Below, in pieces: positions 24,482 through 31,680 of a stretch of 64,000 nt of DNA. A program made the position numbers and the translations under genes. The DNA comes from Microbacterium sp. LWH7-1.2 (lineage in GTDB: Bacteria > Actinomycetota > Actinomycetes > Actinomycetales > Microbacteriaceae): contig NZ_CP151637.1 in the NCBI RefSeq assembly GCF_038397755.1, positions 434,001 through 498,000 on the forward strand, read 5' to 3'. Under the pieces are notes generated by a model. It searched no databases, had not been told where the DNA came from, and saw only the letters and a list, made by a program, of their open reading frames with translations. Position 1 is the stretch's first letter. Each line of letters begins with the position of its first letter.

Positions 24482-25162
24482 TCAGGGACGCGGCAGGCCG
24501 AAGAGGACGGGCAGATCGGCGACGTCGGTGATCCGCTCGTAGCCGAGCCAGTGCTCGTCGTGCTCGAACCCGCGGTCCATGTACACCTTGCGCTCGATGC
24601 CCATCACCGCCGCGGGGCGATGGTCGTACATGGGGCTCGCGGAAACGTGCACGAGCTCGTCCGGCGTCGCGTCCAGCCGCTCGAACAGGTACTCGAAGGC
24701 ACGGAGGCGTGGCTTGTATACGCCCATCTCCTCGGCGCTGATGACAACCTCGAACGGCGCCTGGAGGTTCTCGGCGAGACGAACGGCGTGCGCGGTGTCG
24801 CTGTTGGTGATGATCACCAGCGGGACCGCCTCGGCCAGGCGGTTGAGCGCCTCGGTGACGCCGGGGTACGGACCCCATGTGGGGACCGTCTCGTAGACGG
24901 CCTGCGCGTCGCTCTCGCGGAACTCGAGGCCGACCCTGCGCGAGGCGCGTTCCATCGAACGGGCGACGATCCGGTGGAAGGGCTGGTAGTCGCCCGTGCA
25001 CTCGTCGATCCGGTAGGCCTTGCACATCCGCAGGTACTCGTCGGCGATCTCGGCCGGCAGTCGATCGCCGAGCACCTCGCGGATGGCATCGTTGATGCGA
25101 AACCGGATGAGCGTGCCGTTCATGTCGAACGTCACGAATCGCGGCATGGTGTCGAATCCCAT
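24482..25162 (-). CDS. HAD-superfamily hydrolase, divergent paralogue 4
   Basis: 226 aa. Motif I is FDMNGTLIRF rather than FDCYGTLI, so the nucleophile Asp and Thr are kept but the Tyr is lost. Motif II is TNSDTAH, the lysine is in VYKPRLRAFEYLF, and the late motif is SASPMYDHRPAAVMG, which lacks the SSH of the other three copies. The cap keeps AYRIDECTGDYQPF. ATG 25162 follows GGAGGAATT. It is the first gene of the operon HAD4-GntR2-RidA-aldolase-SDR and is divergent from the FAD oxidase at 25304. Divergence suggests a different substrate from paralogues 1 to 3. Confidence 0.82.
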   Translation of the reverse strand: MGFDTMPRFVTFDMNGTLIRFRINDAIREVLGDRLPAEIADEYLRMCKAYRIDECTGDYQPFHRIVARSMERASRRVGLEFRESDAQAVYETVPTWGPYPGVTEALNRLAEAVPLVIITNSDTAHAVRLAENLQAPFEVVISAEEMGVYKPRLRAFEYLFERLDATPDELVHVSASPMYDHRPAAVMGIERKVYMDRGFEHDEHWLGYERITDVADLPVLFGLPRP

Positions 25163-25211
25163 GAATTCCTCCCACGTGGTTGGGTCGAAGCGGAGTGTTC
25201 CGCTCTGGTCG

Positions 25212-25251
25212 ATTGTCGACAATACGTGTAGGATCGTCAACTGTCAACAAT
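25212..25251 (-). promoter_or_regulatory. Operator sites E1 and E2 with HAD4-operon promoter
   Basis: E1 is ATTGTCGACAAT (25212-25223) and E2 is ACTGTCAACAAT (25240-25251); both fit the window-wide palindrome. On the minus strand TTGACA (25247-25242), a 17-base spacer and TATTGT (25224-25219) form a near-ideal promoter. E2 covers the -35 and E1 the -10. Binding would block the HAD4 operon and probably also the divergent oxidase gene. Confidence 0.75.
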
Positions 25252-25303
25252 CTTTGTTGCTCCAGTGCCGTCGCCGGCCCGGGGCCAACGTGAGGAGTAA
25301 CCG

Positions 25304-26581
25304 ATGAAGTTCACGTCCTACTGGCTCGACACCGCTCCCGCGGGTCATTCGCAGCGATCGCAGACCACGGTGGCAGGGCGCACCGACGTGGCCGTCATCG
25401 GGGGAGGCCTCACCGGGGTCGTCGCGGCCCTGCACCTCGCTCGAGGCGGCGCGAACGTCCATCTGTTCGAACAGCACACCGTGGGATTCGGCGCATCCGG
25501 GCGCAACGGAGGCATGGCGACCACCGGGATGTCGATCGGCATCCGCGCCGCTGTGGAGCGGCTCGGATTCGACAGGGCGGCCTCCTTGTACCGCAGGTAC
25601 GGCGACGCTGTCGACCTCATCGAGAAGCTCGTCACCGAGGAAGGCATCGACTGTGCCTTCGCTCGCCCCGGCAAGCTGATCCTCGCGTCGAAGCCCGCGC
25701 ACTACGAAGGATTCGAGAAGACCGTCGAGCTGCTGACCGACCGCCTCGGGGTGGACACGCGGCTGGTGCCCAAGGGCGAACTGCATCAGGAGATCGGCTC
25801 GGATGAGTATCACGGCGGGATGGTCGACTCCAAGAGCGCCGGCCTCCACGTCGGCAGGTACATCCGCGGTCTGGGTGAAGCGGCTGAACGCGCGGGCGTC
25901 ACCATCCACGAGAACGCGCCGGTGCTGGAGCTGACTCGGCGCGGGTCGCGCCATGAGCTCGTGACCGCGCGAGGGCGGATCCAGGCCGACCAGGTCCTCC
26001 TCGCGACCGGCGCTTACACCCGCCGGCCCTTCCGCTGGCAGCAGGTTCGCATCGCTCCCGTCGGCAGCTTCATCATCGCCACCCAGCCGCTGGACGCAGC
26101 CGTGTGCGACGACCTGCTGCCCACGCGCAGGATGGCCTCGAACTCCATGAACCTCCTCAACTACTTCCGGATCACGCCCGACAACCGCCTGCTCTTCGGC
26201 GGCAGGGCACGGTTCGCGATGTCGAATCCGCACTCCGATGCAAAGAGCGGCCGCATCCTGCGGGATGCCATGGTGCGGACGTTCCCGCAGCTGGCCGACG
26301 CGAGGATCGACTACTGCTGGGGGGGCCTGGTCGACATGAGCATGGACCGCATGGTGCACGCCGGCCAGCGCGACGGCGTCCACTACTCGATGGGGTACGC
26401 CGGACACGGCGTGCAGATGGCCACGTACATGGGACGCCAGATGGCCGCGTACATGTCCGGCGATCCGGAGGCGAACATCTGGCGCGACTTCGAGTTCCGT
26501 CGCATTCCCGGGCACTTCGGACCGCCCTGGTTCCTGCCCGTCGCCGGCGCGTACTACAGGTTCAAGGACGTCGTCAGCTGA
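25304..26581 (+). CDS. FAD-dependent amine oxidoreductase (DAO family, PuuB-like), second copy
   Basis: 425 aa. VIGGGLTG (about 31-38) gives the FAD fold, GFGASGRNGGMATTG the second flavin motif, and GYAGHGVQMATYMG the C-terminal contact. It is strikingly similar to 5403-6719 through both ends (TSYWLDTA near the start, GHFGPPWFLPVAGAYY at the end), so the two are paralogues, possibly by local duplication. ATG 25304 follows GAGGAG. It is divergent from HAD4 and shares its operator region. The expected chemistry is amine to imine/aldehyde with H2O2. Confidence 0.86.
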   Translation: MKFTSYWLDTAPAGHSQRSQTTVAGRTDVAVIGGGLTGVVAALHLARGGANVHLFEQHTVGFGASGRNGGMATTGMSIGIRAAVERLGFDRAASLYRRYGDAVDLIEKLVTEEGIDCAFARPGKLILASKPAHYEGFEKTVELLTDRLGVDTRLVPKGELHQEIGSDEYHGGMVDSKSAGLHVGRYIRGLGEAAERAGVTIHENAPVLELTRRGSRHELVTARGRIQADQVLLATGAYTRRPFRWQQVRIAPVGSFIIATQPLDAAVCDDLLPTRRMASNSMNLLNYFRITPDNRLLFGGRARFAMSNPHSDAKSGRILRDAMVRTFPQLADARIDYCWGGLVDMSMDRMVHAGQRDGVHYSMGYAGHGVQMATYMGRQMAAYMSGDPEANIWRDFEFRRIPGHFGPPWFLPVAGAYYRFKDVVS

Positions 26582-26773
26582 CTCCGACGCGGACCCCGCA
26601 CCCCGGCAGCATTGCGCGCGTTCGATGCGCAGCGCGTCCTGGTTGCGCAGGATCCTGAGCGTCGCCGCCGTGCAGGGCAGGGGCGTCGGCAATCTCGAGC
26701 GCCATGATGCGGGTGACCGATTCGCGTCTTCGTCGCGATTCGGTAACGAGGGCGGGGGCGAATGCCTCCCGAC
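26582..26773. other. Intergenic region before the branched-chain-type importer
   Basis: No gene is supported between the oxidase stop and the importer promoter. A few short GC-rich repeats are present, but no clear terminator was identified. Confidence 0.4.
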
Positions 26774-26802
26774 TTGACCTCCGCGCTTGGGCTTCGTAGA
26801 TT
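26774..26802 (+). promoter_or_regulatory. Promoter of the importer/3-hydroxybutyrate operon
   Basis: TTGACC at 26774-26779, a 17-base spacer and TAGATT at 26797-26802 match the sigma-70-like pattern well. The first gene of the operon starts at 26886, so the leader is about 75 bases. Confidence 0.6.
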
Positions 26803-26818
26803 GCAAGAACCTGAATCG

Positions 26819-26836
26819 GATCTCATGTTTGAGATC
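26819..26836. promoter_or_regulatory. Candidate operator GATCTCA-N4-TGAGATC
   Basis: This is a perfect inverted repeat with 7-base arms and spacer TGTT. It starts 17 bases after the -10 box, at the expected early transcribed region, a typical place for a repressor. The TetR regulator at 33299 is encoded in the same operon and is the natural candidate. Confidence 0.55.
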
Positions 26837-26885
26837 GAAGCACCGGTTCACGCACCAGATCCTTCCAATGGGGAAAGGCACGCAC

Positions 26886-28085
26886 ATGCGGGTTACGAAG
26901 AAGTTGCTCCTGGGCTCCGTGGTCGTCACGGCAGCGCTCGCCCTGGCGGCCTGCGCGCCGACCACCGAGACGCCGTCGGGCGAGGCGACCGACGGCGGAC
27001 CGTCCGAGGTGACCGTCGGCGTCGTCACCAGCGAGTCCGGTCCGCTCGCCGGCTACGGCAAGCAATACCTCGACGCGTTCAAGGCAGGGCTCGACTACGC
27101 CACCGACGGCACCGGCGAGATCGACGGCACAGCGATCACCGTCGAGTATCGCGACGACGCGGGCGATCCCGACAAGGCCGTCACCGCCGTCAAGGAGCTC
27201 ATCGGCGAGGGCGTCGACATCATCGCCGGCACCGCCTCGTCGGGCGTGGCGCTGGCCGTCGCCGAGCAGGCCGAGCAGAACAAGGTGCTCTACATCTCCG
27301 GCCCCGCCGCCGCCGACGCGATCACCGGCATCAACGACTACACCTTCCGCTCGGGCCGTCAGAGCGCGCAGGACGTCGCTACCGCGGGCACGTTCCTCGA
27401 CGACCTCGAGGGCAAGACGGTCGCCGTCTTCGCGCAGGACAACGCGTTCGGTCAGGGCAACGTCGCGGCGGTTCAGGCGATCCTCGGCGGCGCGGGCGCC
27501 ACCGTGACGCCGGTACTGGTCGCCGAAGATGTCACCGAGTTCACGCCGTTCGCGCAGCAGGTGCTCGCGGGCGCTCCCGACCTCGTCTTCGTGGCCTGGG
27601 CCGGCGCGACGTCGGGCGCCATGTGGCAGGCGATGAGCCAGCAGGGCGTGCTCGACGAGATCCCGGTGGTGACCGGTCTCGGCGACGCGGCGACGTTCGG
27701 CGCGTACGGCGAGGCATCCGAGAAAATCAACTTCCTCAACCATTACTTCCCCGAGGCTCCCGACAACGACGTCAACACCGCCATGGTCGAGGCGATCGAA
27801 GAGGCCGGGGGCACGCCCGACCTGTTCAGCCCCGACGGTTTCAACGCGGCGATCATGATCGTCCACGCGATCCAGGAGGGCCAGGGCGACGTCGACGCGA
27901 TGGTCTCGGCGCTCGAGGGCTTCGAGTTCGAGGGGCCGAAGGGCACGATGACGGTGCGCGAGAGCGACCACGCTCTCATCCAGGAGATGTACCAGGTGAA
28001 GCTCGTCGCCGACGGGGGCACCTTCGTGCCCGAACTCGTCGACACGGTCTCGGCCGACGACGTCGCTCCCGCCGAAGCCGAGTGA
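26886..28085 (+). CDS. Branched-chain-type (HAAT) ABC transporter, substrate-binding lipoprotein
   Basis: 399 aa. The lipobox ALAAC gives Cys23. The mature part is a LivJ/Leu-Ile-Val-binding-like protein: VTVGVVTSESGPLAGYGKQ, ITVEYRDDAGDPDKAV, IIAGTASSGVALAVAE, then TVAVFAQDNAFGQGNV. Family members bind amino acids but also many carboxylic acids and amides. ATG 26886 follows GAAAGG; the upstream in-frame ATGs cross the promoter and operator and are rejected. It is the first gene of a nine-gene operon that continues into 3-hydroxybutyrate metabolism, suggesting a short-chain acid or ester ligand. Confidence 0.87.
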   Translation: MRVTKKLLLGSVVVTAALALAACAPTTETPSGEATDGGPSEVTVGVVTSESGPLAGYGKQYLDAFKAGLDYATDGTGEIDGTAITVEYRDDAGDPDKAVTAVKELIGEGVDIIAGTASSGVALAVAEQAEQNKVLYISGPAAADAITGINDYTFRSGRQSAQDVATAGTFLDDLEGKTVAVFAQDNAFGQGNVAAVQAILGGAGATVTPVLVAEDVTEFTPFAQQVLAGAPDLVFVAWAGATSGAMWQAMSQQGVLDEIPVVTGLGDAATFGAYGEASEKINFLNHYFPEAPDNDVNTAMVEAIEEAGGTPDLFSPDGFNAAIMIVHAIQEGQGDVDAMVSALEGFEFEGPKGTMTVRESDHALIQEMYQVKLVADGGTFVPELVDTVSADDVAPAEAE

Positions 28086-28104
28086 TCAGGGGCTTCGCGA
28101 AGCG

Positions 28105-28917
28105 ATGAGCACCACAGTCCCGTCCGCATCCGTCGCGGAGTCCGCGCGCCGGGGATCTCCGCTGAAGATCGAGGGCCTCGGCCTGCAGATCGGTGGCGCG
28201 ACGATCCTCAAGGACGTCGAGCTCGACGTCGCCGCCGGCTCTCTCGTGGGAGTCATCGGTCCGAACGGCGCCGGCAAGACCACGCTGTTCAACGTGATCT
28301 CCGGGCTCATGAAGCCGACCGCCGGCCGCGTCGTGCTGGACGACCGGGACATCACGACGGCGTCGGTGCCCGCGCGGGCGCGGGCGGGACTGGGGCGCAC
28401 CTTCCAGACCTCGAGCCTCTTCCCGAAGCTCTCGGTGCTCGAGAACGTGCGGCTGGCTGCCCAGGTGTCGCTCGGCGGCTCGGGCTCGCTCCTGCACTTC
28501 CCGAAGCGGACGGATGCTGCCACCGAGGTCGCGCTCGAGAAGCTCGAGGCCGTCGGGCTCAGTCACAAGCGTGACGCGCTCGCGGGTGACATCTCGCACG
28601 GCGACAAGCGCAAACTCGAGATCGCAGTCCTGCTGGCCACCGAGGCGAGCATCGTGCTGCTCGACGAGCCCATGGCGGGCGTCGCCTCGGGCGACGTCGC
28701 CGGGCTCGTCGAGAACATCCGACAGATGCAGCGCGAGAAGGGCTGCACCCTGCTGATGGTGGAGCACCACATCGACGTGCTCATGGGGCTCGTCGAGAAG
28801 GTCGCAGTCATGTACTTCGGCACGATCATCGCCTACGACACGCCGCAGCGGATCATGGAGAACCCTCTTGTGCAGAGCGCGTACCTCGGCACCGGGTCGG
28901 CGGGGGAGGCGGCATGA
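28105..28917 (+). CDS. Branched-chain-type ABC transporter ATP-binding protein (LivG type)
   Basis: 270 aa. Walker A is GPNGAGKTT, the Q-loop region RTFQTSSLFPKLSV, the signature ISHGDKRKLEIA (a variant of LSxGQ) and Walker B IVLLDEPMAGVA. The C-terminal YFGTIIAYDTPQRI is LivG-like. It starts with about 15 extra residues before the ABC domain. ATG 28105 is 19 bases after the previous stop. It pairs with the LivF-type ATPase encoded next, whose start it overlaps. Confidence 0.9.
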   Translation: MSTTVPSASVAESARRGSPLKIEGLGLQIGGATILKDVELDVAAGSLVGVIGPNGAGKTTLFNVISGLMKPTAGRVVLDDRDITTASVPARARAGLGRTFQTSSLFPKLSVLENVRLAAQVSLGGSGSLLHFPKRTDAATEVALEKLEAVGLSHKRDALAGDISHGDKRKLEIAVLLATEASIVLLDEPMAGVASGDVAGLVENIRQMQREKGCTLLMVEHHIDVLMGLVEKVAVMYFGTIIAYDTPQRIMENPLVQSAYLGTGSAGEAA

Positions 28918-29654
28918 GCGGCATCGATGCCGGGGGCGGCGCCGCCAGCGCCCCCATTCTCACCGTTCGGAACCTTCGCTGCACCATCGGGGGTCAGCAG
29001 GTCGTGGAGGACGTCTCGTTCGATGTGCCCGCCACCGGCATCACGGCGGTGCTCGGCCGCAACGGCGTCGGCAAGACCTCGTCGCTCCGCGGCATCCTCG
29101 GGCTCATCTCGCGTCGCGGCGAGGTGACGCTCGCCGGCGAGCGCATCGACGGTCTGCCGACGCACCGCATCGTGCGACGCGGCGTCGGGTACGTCCCTGA
29201 GGACCGCGAGGTCTTCTCGAAGCTCACCGTCGCCGAGAACCTTGCGCTCGCGGAGCGGCAGCGCAACCCGCGACACGAGTTCGTGGCGCAGCTCTTCCCC
29301 GACCTCGTCGCCCGTCGCGACCAGCAGGCCGGCACGCTCTCCGGCGGCCAGCAGCAGATGGTGTCGGTCGCGCGGGCGCTGCTCAACGACAACCGGCTGC
29401 TGCTCGTCGACGAGCCCACCAAGGGCCTCGCCCCGAAGATCGTCACCGAGGTCGCCGACGCCCTCCAGGAGGCGTCGAAGTCCGTTCCGATCCTCCTCGT
29501 CGAGCAGAATCTCGAGGTCGTGCGCCGCCTGGCCGACGACGCCGTGGTCATCGCCGGCGGACGCGTCGCGCACGCCGGCAAGGCGCGCGACATCCTCGAC
29601 GACGAGGACCTCACCCGCCGCCTCCTCGGCGTCCACGTGGAGCACGCTGCATGA
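28914..29654 (+). CDS. Branched-chain-type ABC transporter ATP-binding protein (LivF type)
   Basis: 246 aa. Walker A is GRNGVGKTS, then GYVPEDREVFSKLTVAENL (typical of LivF), the signature LSGGQQQM and Walker B LLLVDEPTKGLAP. ATG 28914 overlaps the LivG stop and its own stop overlaps the LivH-type permease start, so the transporter genes are tightly coupled. It forms the ATPase heterodimer with the 28105 product. Confidence 0.92.
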   Translation: MSGIDAGGGAASAPILTVRNLRCTIGGQQVVEDVSFDVPATGITAVLGRNGVGKTSSLRGILGLISRRGEVTLAGERIDGLPTHRIVRRGVGYVPEDREVFSKLTVAENLALAERQRNPRHEFVAQLFPDLVARRDQQAGTLSGGQQQMVSVARALLNDNRLLLVDEPTKGLAPKIVTEVADALQEASKSVPILLVEQNLEVVRRLADDAVVIAGGRVAHAGKARDILDDEDLTRRLLGVHVEHAA

Positions 29655-30526
29655 GCACCCTCGTCCTCACCCTCATCACCGGCGTCGGCCTCGGCGCCCT
29701 CTACTTCCTCGTCGCCAGCGGGCTGAGCCTCATCTACGGACTCATGCACGTGCTCAACTTCGCGCACGGCGCGTTCCTCACCTTGAGCGCGTTCATGGGC
29801 TTCATGGTCGCCCAGGCGCTCGGCACCGAATCCTGGGGATCGTTCCTGCTGTCCGTCCTCGTCGGCGCGGGCGTGGGGGCCGTGTTCGCGACGCTCACCG
29901 AGCTCGTGCTCATCCGCCCGCTGTACGAGCGGCACATCGAGCAGGTGCTGGTGACGGTCGGCCTGTCGTTCGCCGCCGTCGCGCTGTTCGAGGGGATCTG
30001 GGGCACCGACCCCATCCACATCGGCGGACCCCCGTGGCTCACGCAGACGACGGACGTGCTCGGCGCCCGCATCCCGAACACCTACTGGGTGCTGATGATC
30101 GCCGCGGTGCTCGTGCTCGCCGCGCTCGTGCTGTTCCTCCAGAAGACGCGCTACGGAATGATCATCCGGGCAGGCGTCGAGAACCGCTCGATGGTGACGG
30201 CGCTCGGTATCGACGTGCGGCGCTCGTTCACCCTGGTCTTCGCGATCGGCGGCGCGGCTGCGGGAATCGGCGGTGTGCTGGCGATGCACTATTCGACCTT
30301 CGTGTCGGCGCACCTCGGGCAGACGCTCCTCATCTTCGCGTTCATCGTCACCGTCGTCGGCGGCCTCGGCTCGCTCACCGGCGCGGCCGTCGCATCCGTG
30401 CTCGTCGCGGTGCTGCAGCAGTTCGCCAACTTCTACCTCGGCGGCACCGGCGACTTCATCGTCGTCATCCTGCTCGCCCTCGTGCTGCTGGTGCGCCCGA
30501 CCGGACTCCTCGGGAGGAAGGCATGA
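29651..30526 (+). CDS. Branched-chain-type ABC transporter permease (LivH type)
   Basis: 291 aa with about eight membrane helices. LIYGLMHVLNFAHGAFLTLSA is divided by the family as the N-terminal LivH motif (LIYGLMHVLNFAHGA seen here). GMIIRAGVENRSMVTALGID is the cytoplasmic loop contacting the ATPases, and GGLGSLTGAAVASVLVAVLQ is the late helix motif. ATG 29651 overlaps the LivF stop, and the stop overlaps the LivM-type gene. Confidence 0.9.
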   Translation: MSTLVLTLITGVGLGALYFLVASGLSLIYGLMHVLNFAHGAFLTLSAFMGFMVAQALGTESWGSFLLSVLVGAGVGAVFATLTELVLIRPLYERHIEQVLVTVGLSFAAVALFEGIWGTDPIHIGGPPWLTQTTDVLGARIPNTYWVLMIAAVLVLAALVLFLQKTRYGMIIRAGVENRSMVTALGIDVRRSFTLVFAIGGAAAGIGGVLAMHYSTFVSAHLGQTLLIFAFIVTVVGGLGSLTGAAVASVLVAVLQQFANFYLGGTGDFIVVILLALVLLVRPTGLLGRKA

Positions 30527-31680
30527 CCCTTCGGCAGGCTCAGGGGCCGGGCGCCGCCTCGGAGCGCAGCATCCGTCGCGTCATTCCCGCCGTTGTCGGC
30601 GTCGTGCTCGTCGCGTTCATGGCGGCGCTGCCGCTGCTCAACCTCTCGCTCCCGGGCATCCTGCCCACACCGACGTACATGCCGGGAACGCTTGCGCTGC
30701 TCTCGCTGTGCATGGTGTTCGCGGCGCTCGCGCTGTCGTACAACCTGCTGCTCGGATCCGGCGGGATGCTGTCCTTCGGCCACGCCCTCTACTTCGGCGC
30801 CGGCGCGTACGGGCTGGGCATCGCCCTCGAGCACTTCGGCGTGCCGCTGTGGCCGGGCGTCTTCATCGCCCTCGTCGGCGGCATGGTGATCGCCCTCGTC
30901 ACCGGCGCCGTGTCGATGCGGGTCTCGGGCATCCCGTTCGCGATGGTGACGCTGGCGTTCGCGCAGGCAGGCTCCGTGCTGGTGCGCCGCAACTCTCAGG
31001 TGACCGGCGGCGAGGAGGGGCTGAGCCTCAACACCGCGCAGGTGCCCGACTTCCTCATCGGGGTCGTGAACACGCGCAACCTGTACTGGTTCACGCTCGC
31101 CGTTCTGGTGATCGTCTACCTCGTCGTCCTGTGGGTCGACACCTCGCGCCTCGGGCACCTCGCCCGCGCGACGCGCGAGAACGAGCAGCGCGTGCGCGTG
31201 CTCGGTCTTTCGCCGTACCGCGTCCGGCTGATCGTGTTCGTGATCGCCGCCGGGCTCGCAAGCCTCGCCGGCGTGGCGTACATGCTGCTGCAGTCGGGGA
31301 CCGTCCCGCGGTCCGTGTCGGCCGACCTCACGATCACCGTCCTGGTGATGGTGGTGCTGGGTGGCGTCGGGTTCCGCTGGGGTGCCATCGTGGGCGGTGT
31401 GCTCTACACGCTGCTCGATCAGCGACTCACGGTGCTCGCCGGCTCCGACGCCGTCGCCGGGCTTCCCGACGTGCTGCGGATTCCGCTGTCGGAGCCGCTC
31501 TTCCTTCTCGGAGTCCTCTTCATCATCGTGGTGATGTTCCTCCCCGGCGGTATCGCGGGCACGCTCGACACCGCCGTCCGCCGCCGCCGCGGCGAGAAGG
31601 TGCGCGGGACGCTGCGACAGCTCGACGACGCCGAGCAGGCACCCGAGACGGCCGACGCGCCGGCTGAGGTGCGCGCATGA
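30523..31680 (+). CDS. Branched-chain-type ABC transporter permease (LivM type)
   Basis: 385 aa with about eight to ten helices. LALSYNLLLGSGGMLSFGHA is the LivM signature, with RATRENEQRVRVLGLSPYRV in the ATPase-contact loop and GGVGFRWGAIVGGVLYTLLD near the end. ATG 30523 overlaps the LivH stop. The first codons lie on CCCTTCGGCAGGCTCAGG, which resembles a short sequence I recall as dispersed in related actinobacterial genomes, so the N-terminus may carry an inserted repeat (MTLRQAQGPGAA). The stop overlaps the ligase gene. Confidence 0.9.
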   Translation: MTLRQAQGPGAASERSIRRVIPAVVGVVLVAFMAALPLLNLSLPGILPTPTYMPGTLALLSLCMVFAALALSYNLLLGSGGMLSFGHALYFGAGAYGLGIALEHFGVPLWPGVFIALVGGMVIALVTGAVSMRVSGIPFAMVTLAFAQAGSVLVRRNSQVTGGEEGLSLNTAQVPDFLIGVVNTRNLYWFTLAVLVIVYLVVLWVDTSRLGHLARATRENEQRVRVLGLSPYRVRLIVFVIAAGLASLAGVAYMLLQSGTVPRSVSADLTITVLVMVVLGGVGFRWGAIVGGVLYTLLDQRLTVLAGSDAVAGLPDVLRIPLSEPLFLLGVLFIIVVMFLPGGIAGTLDTAVRRRRGEKVRGTLRQLDDAEQAPETADAPAEVRA

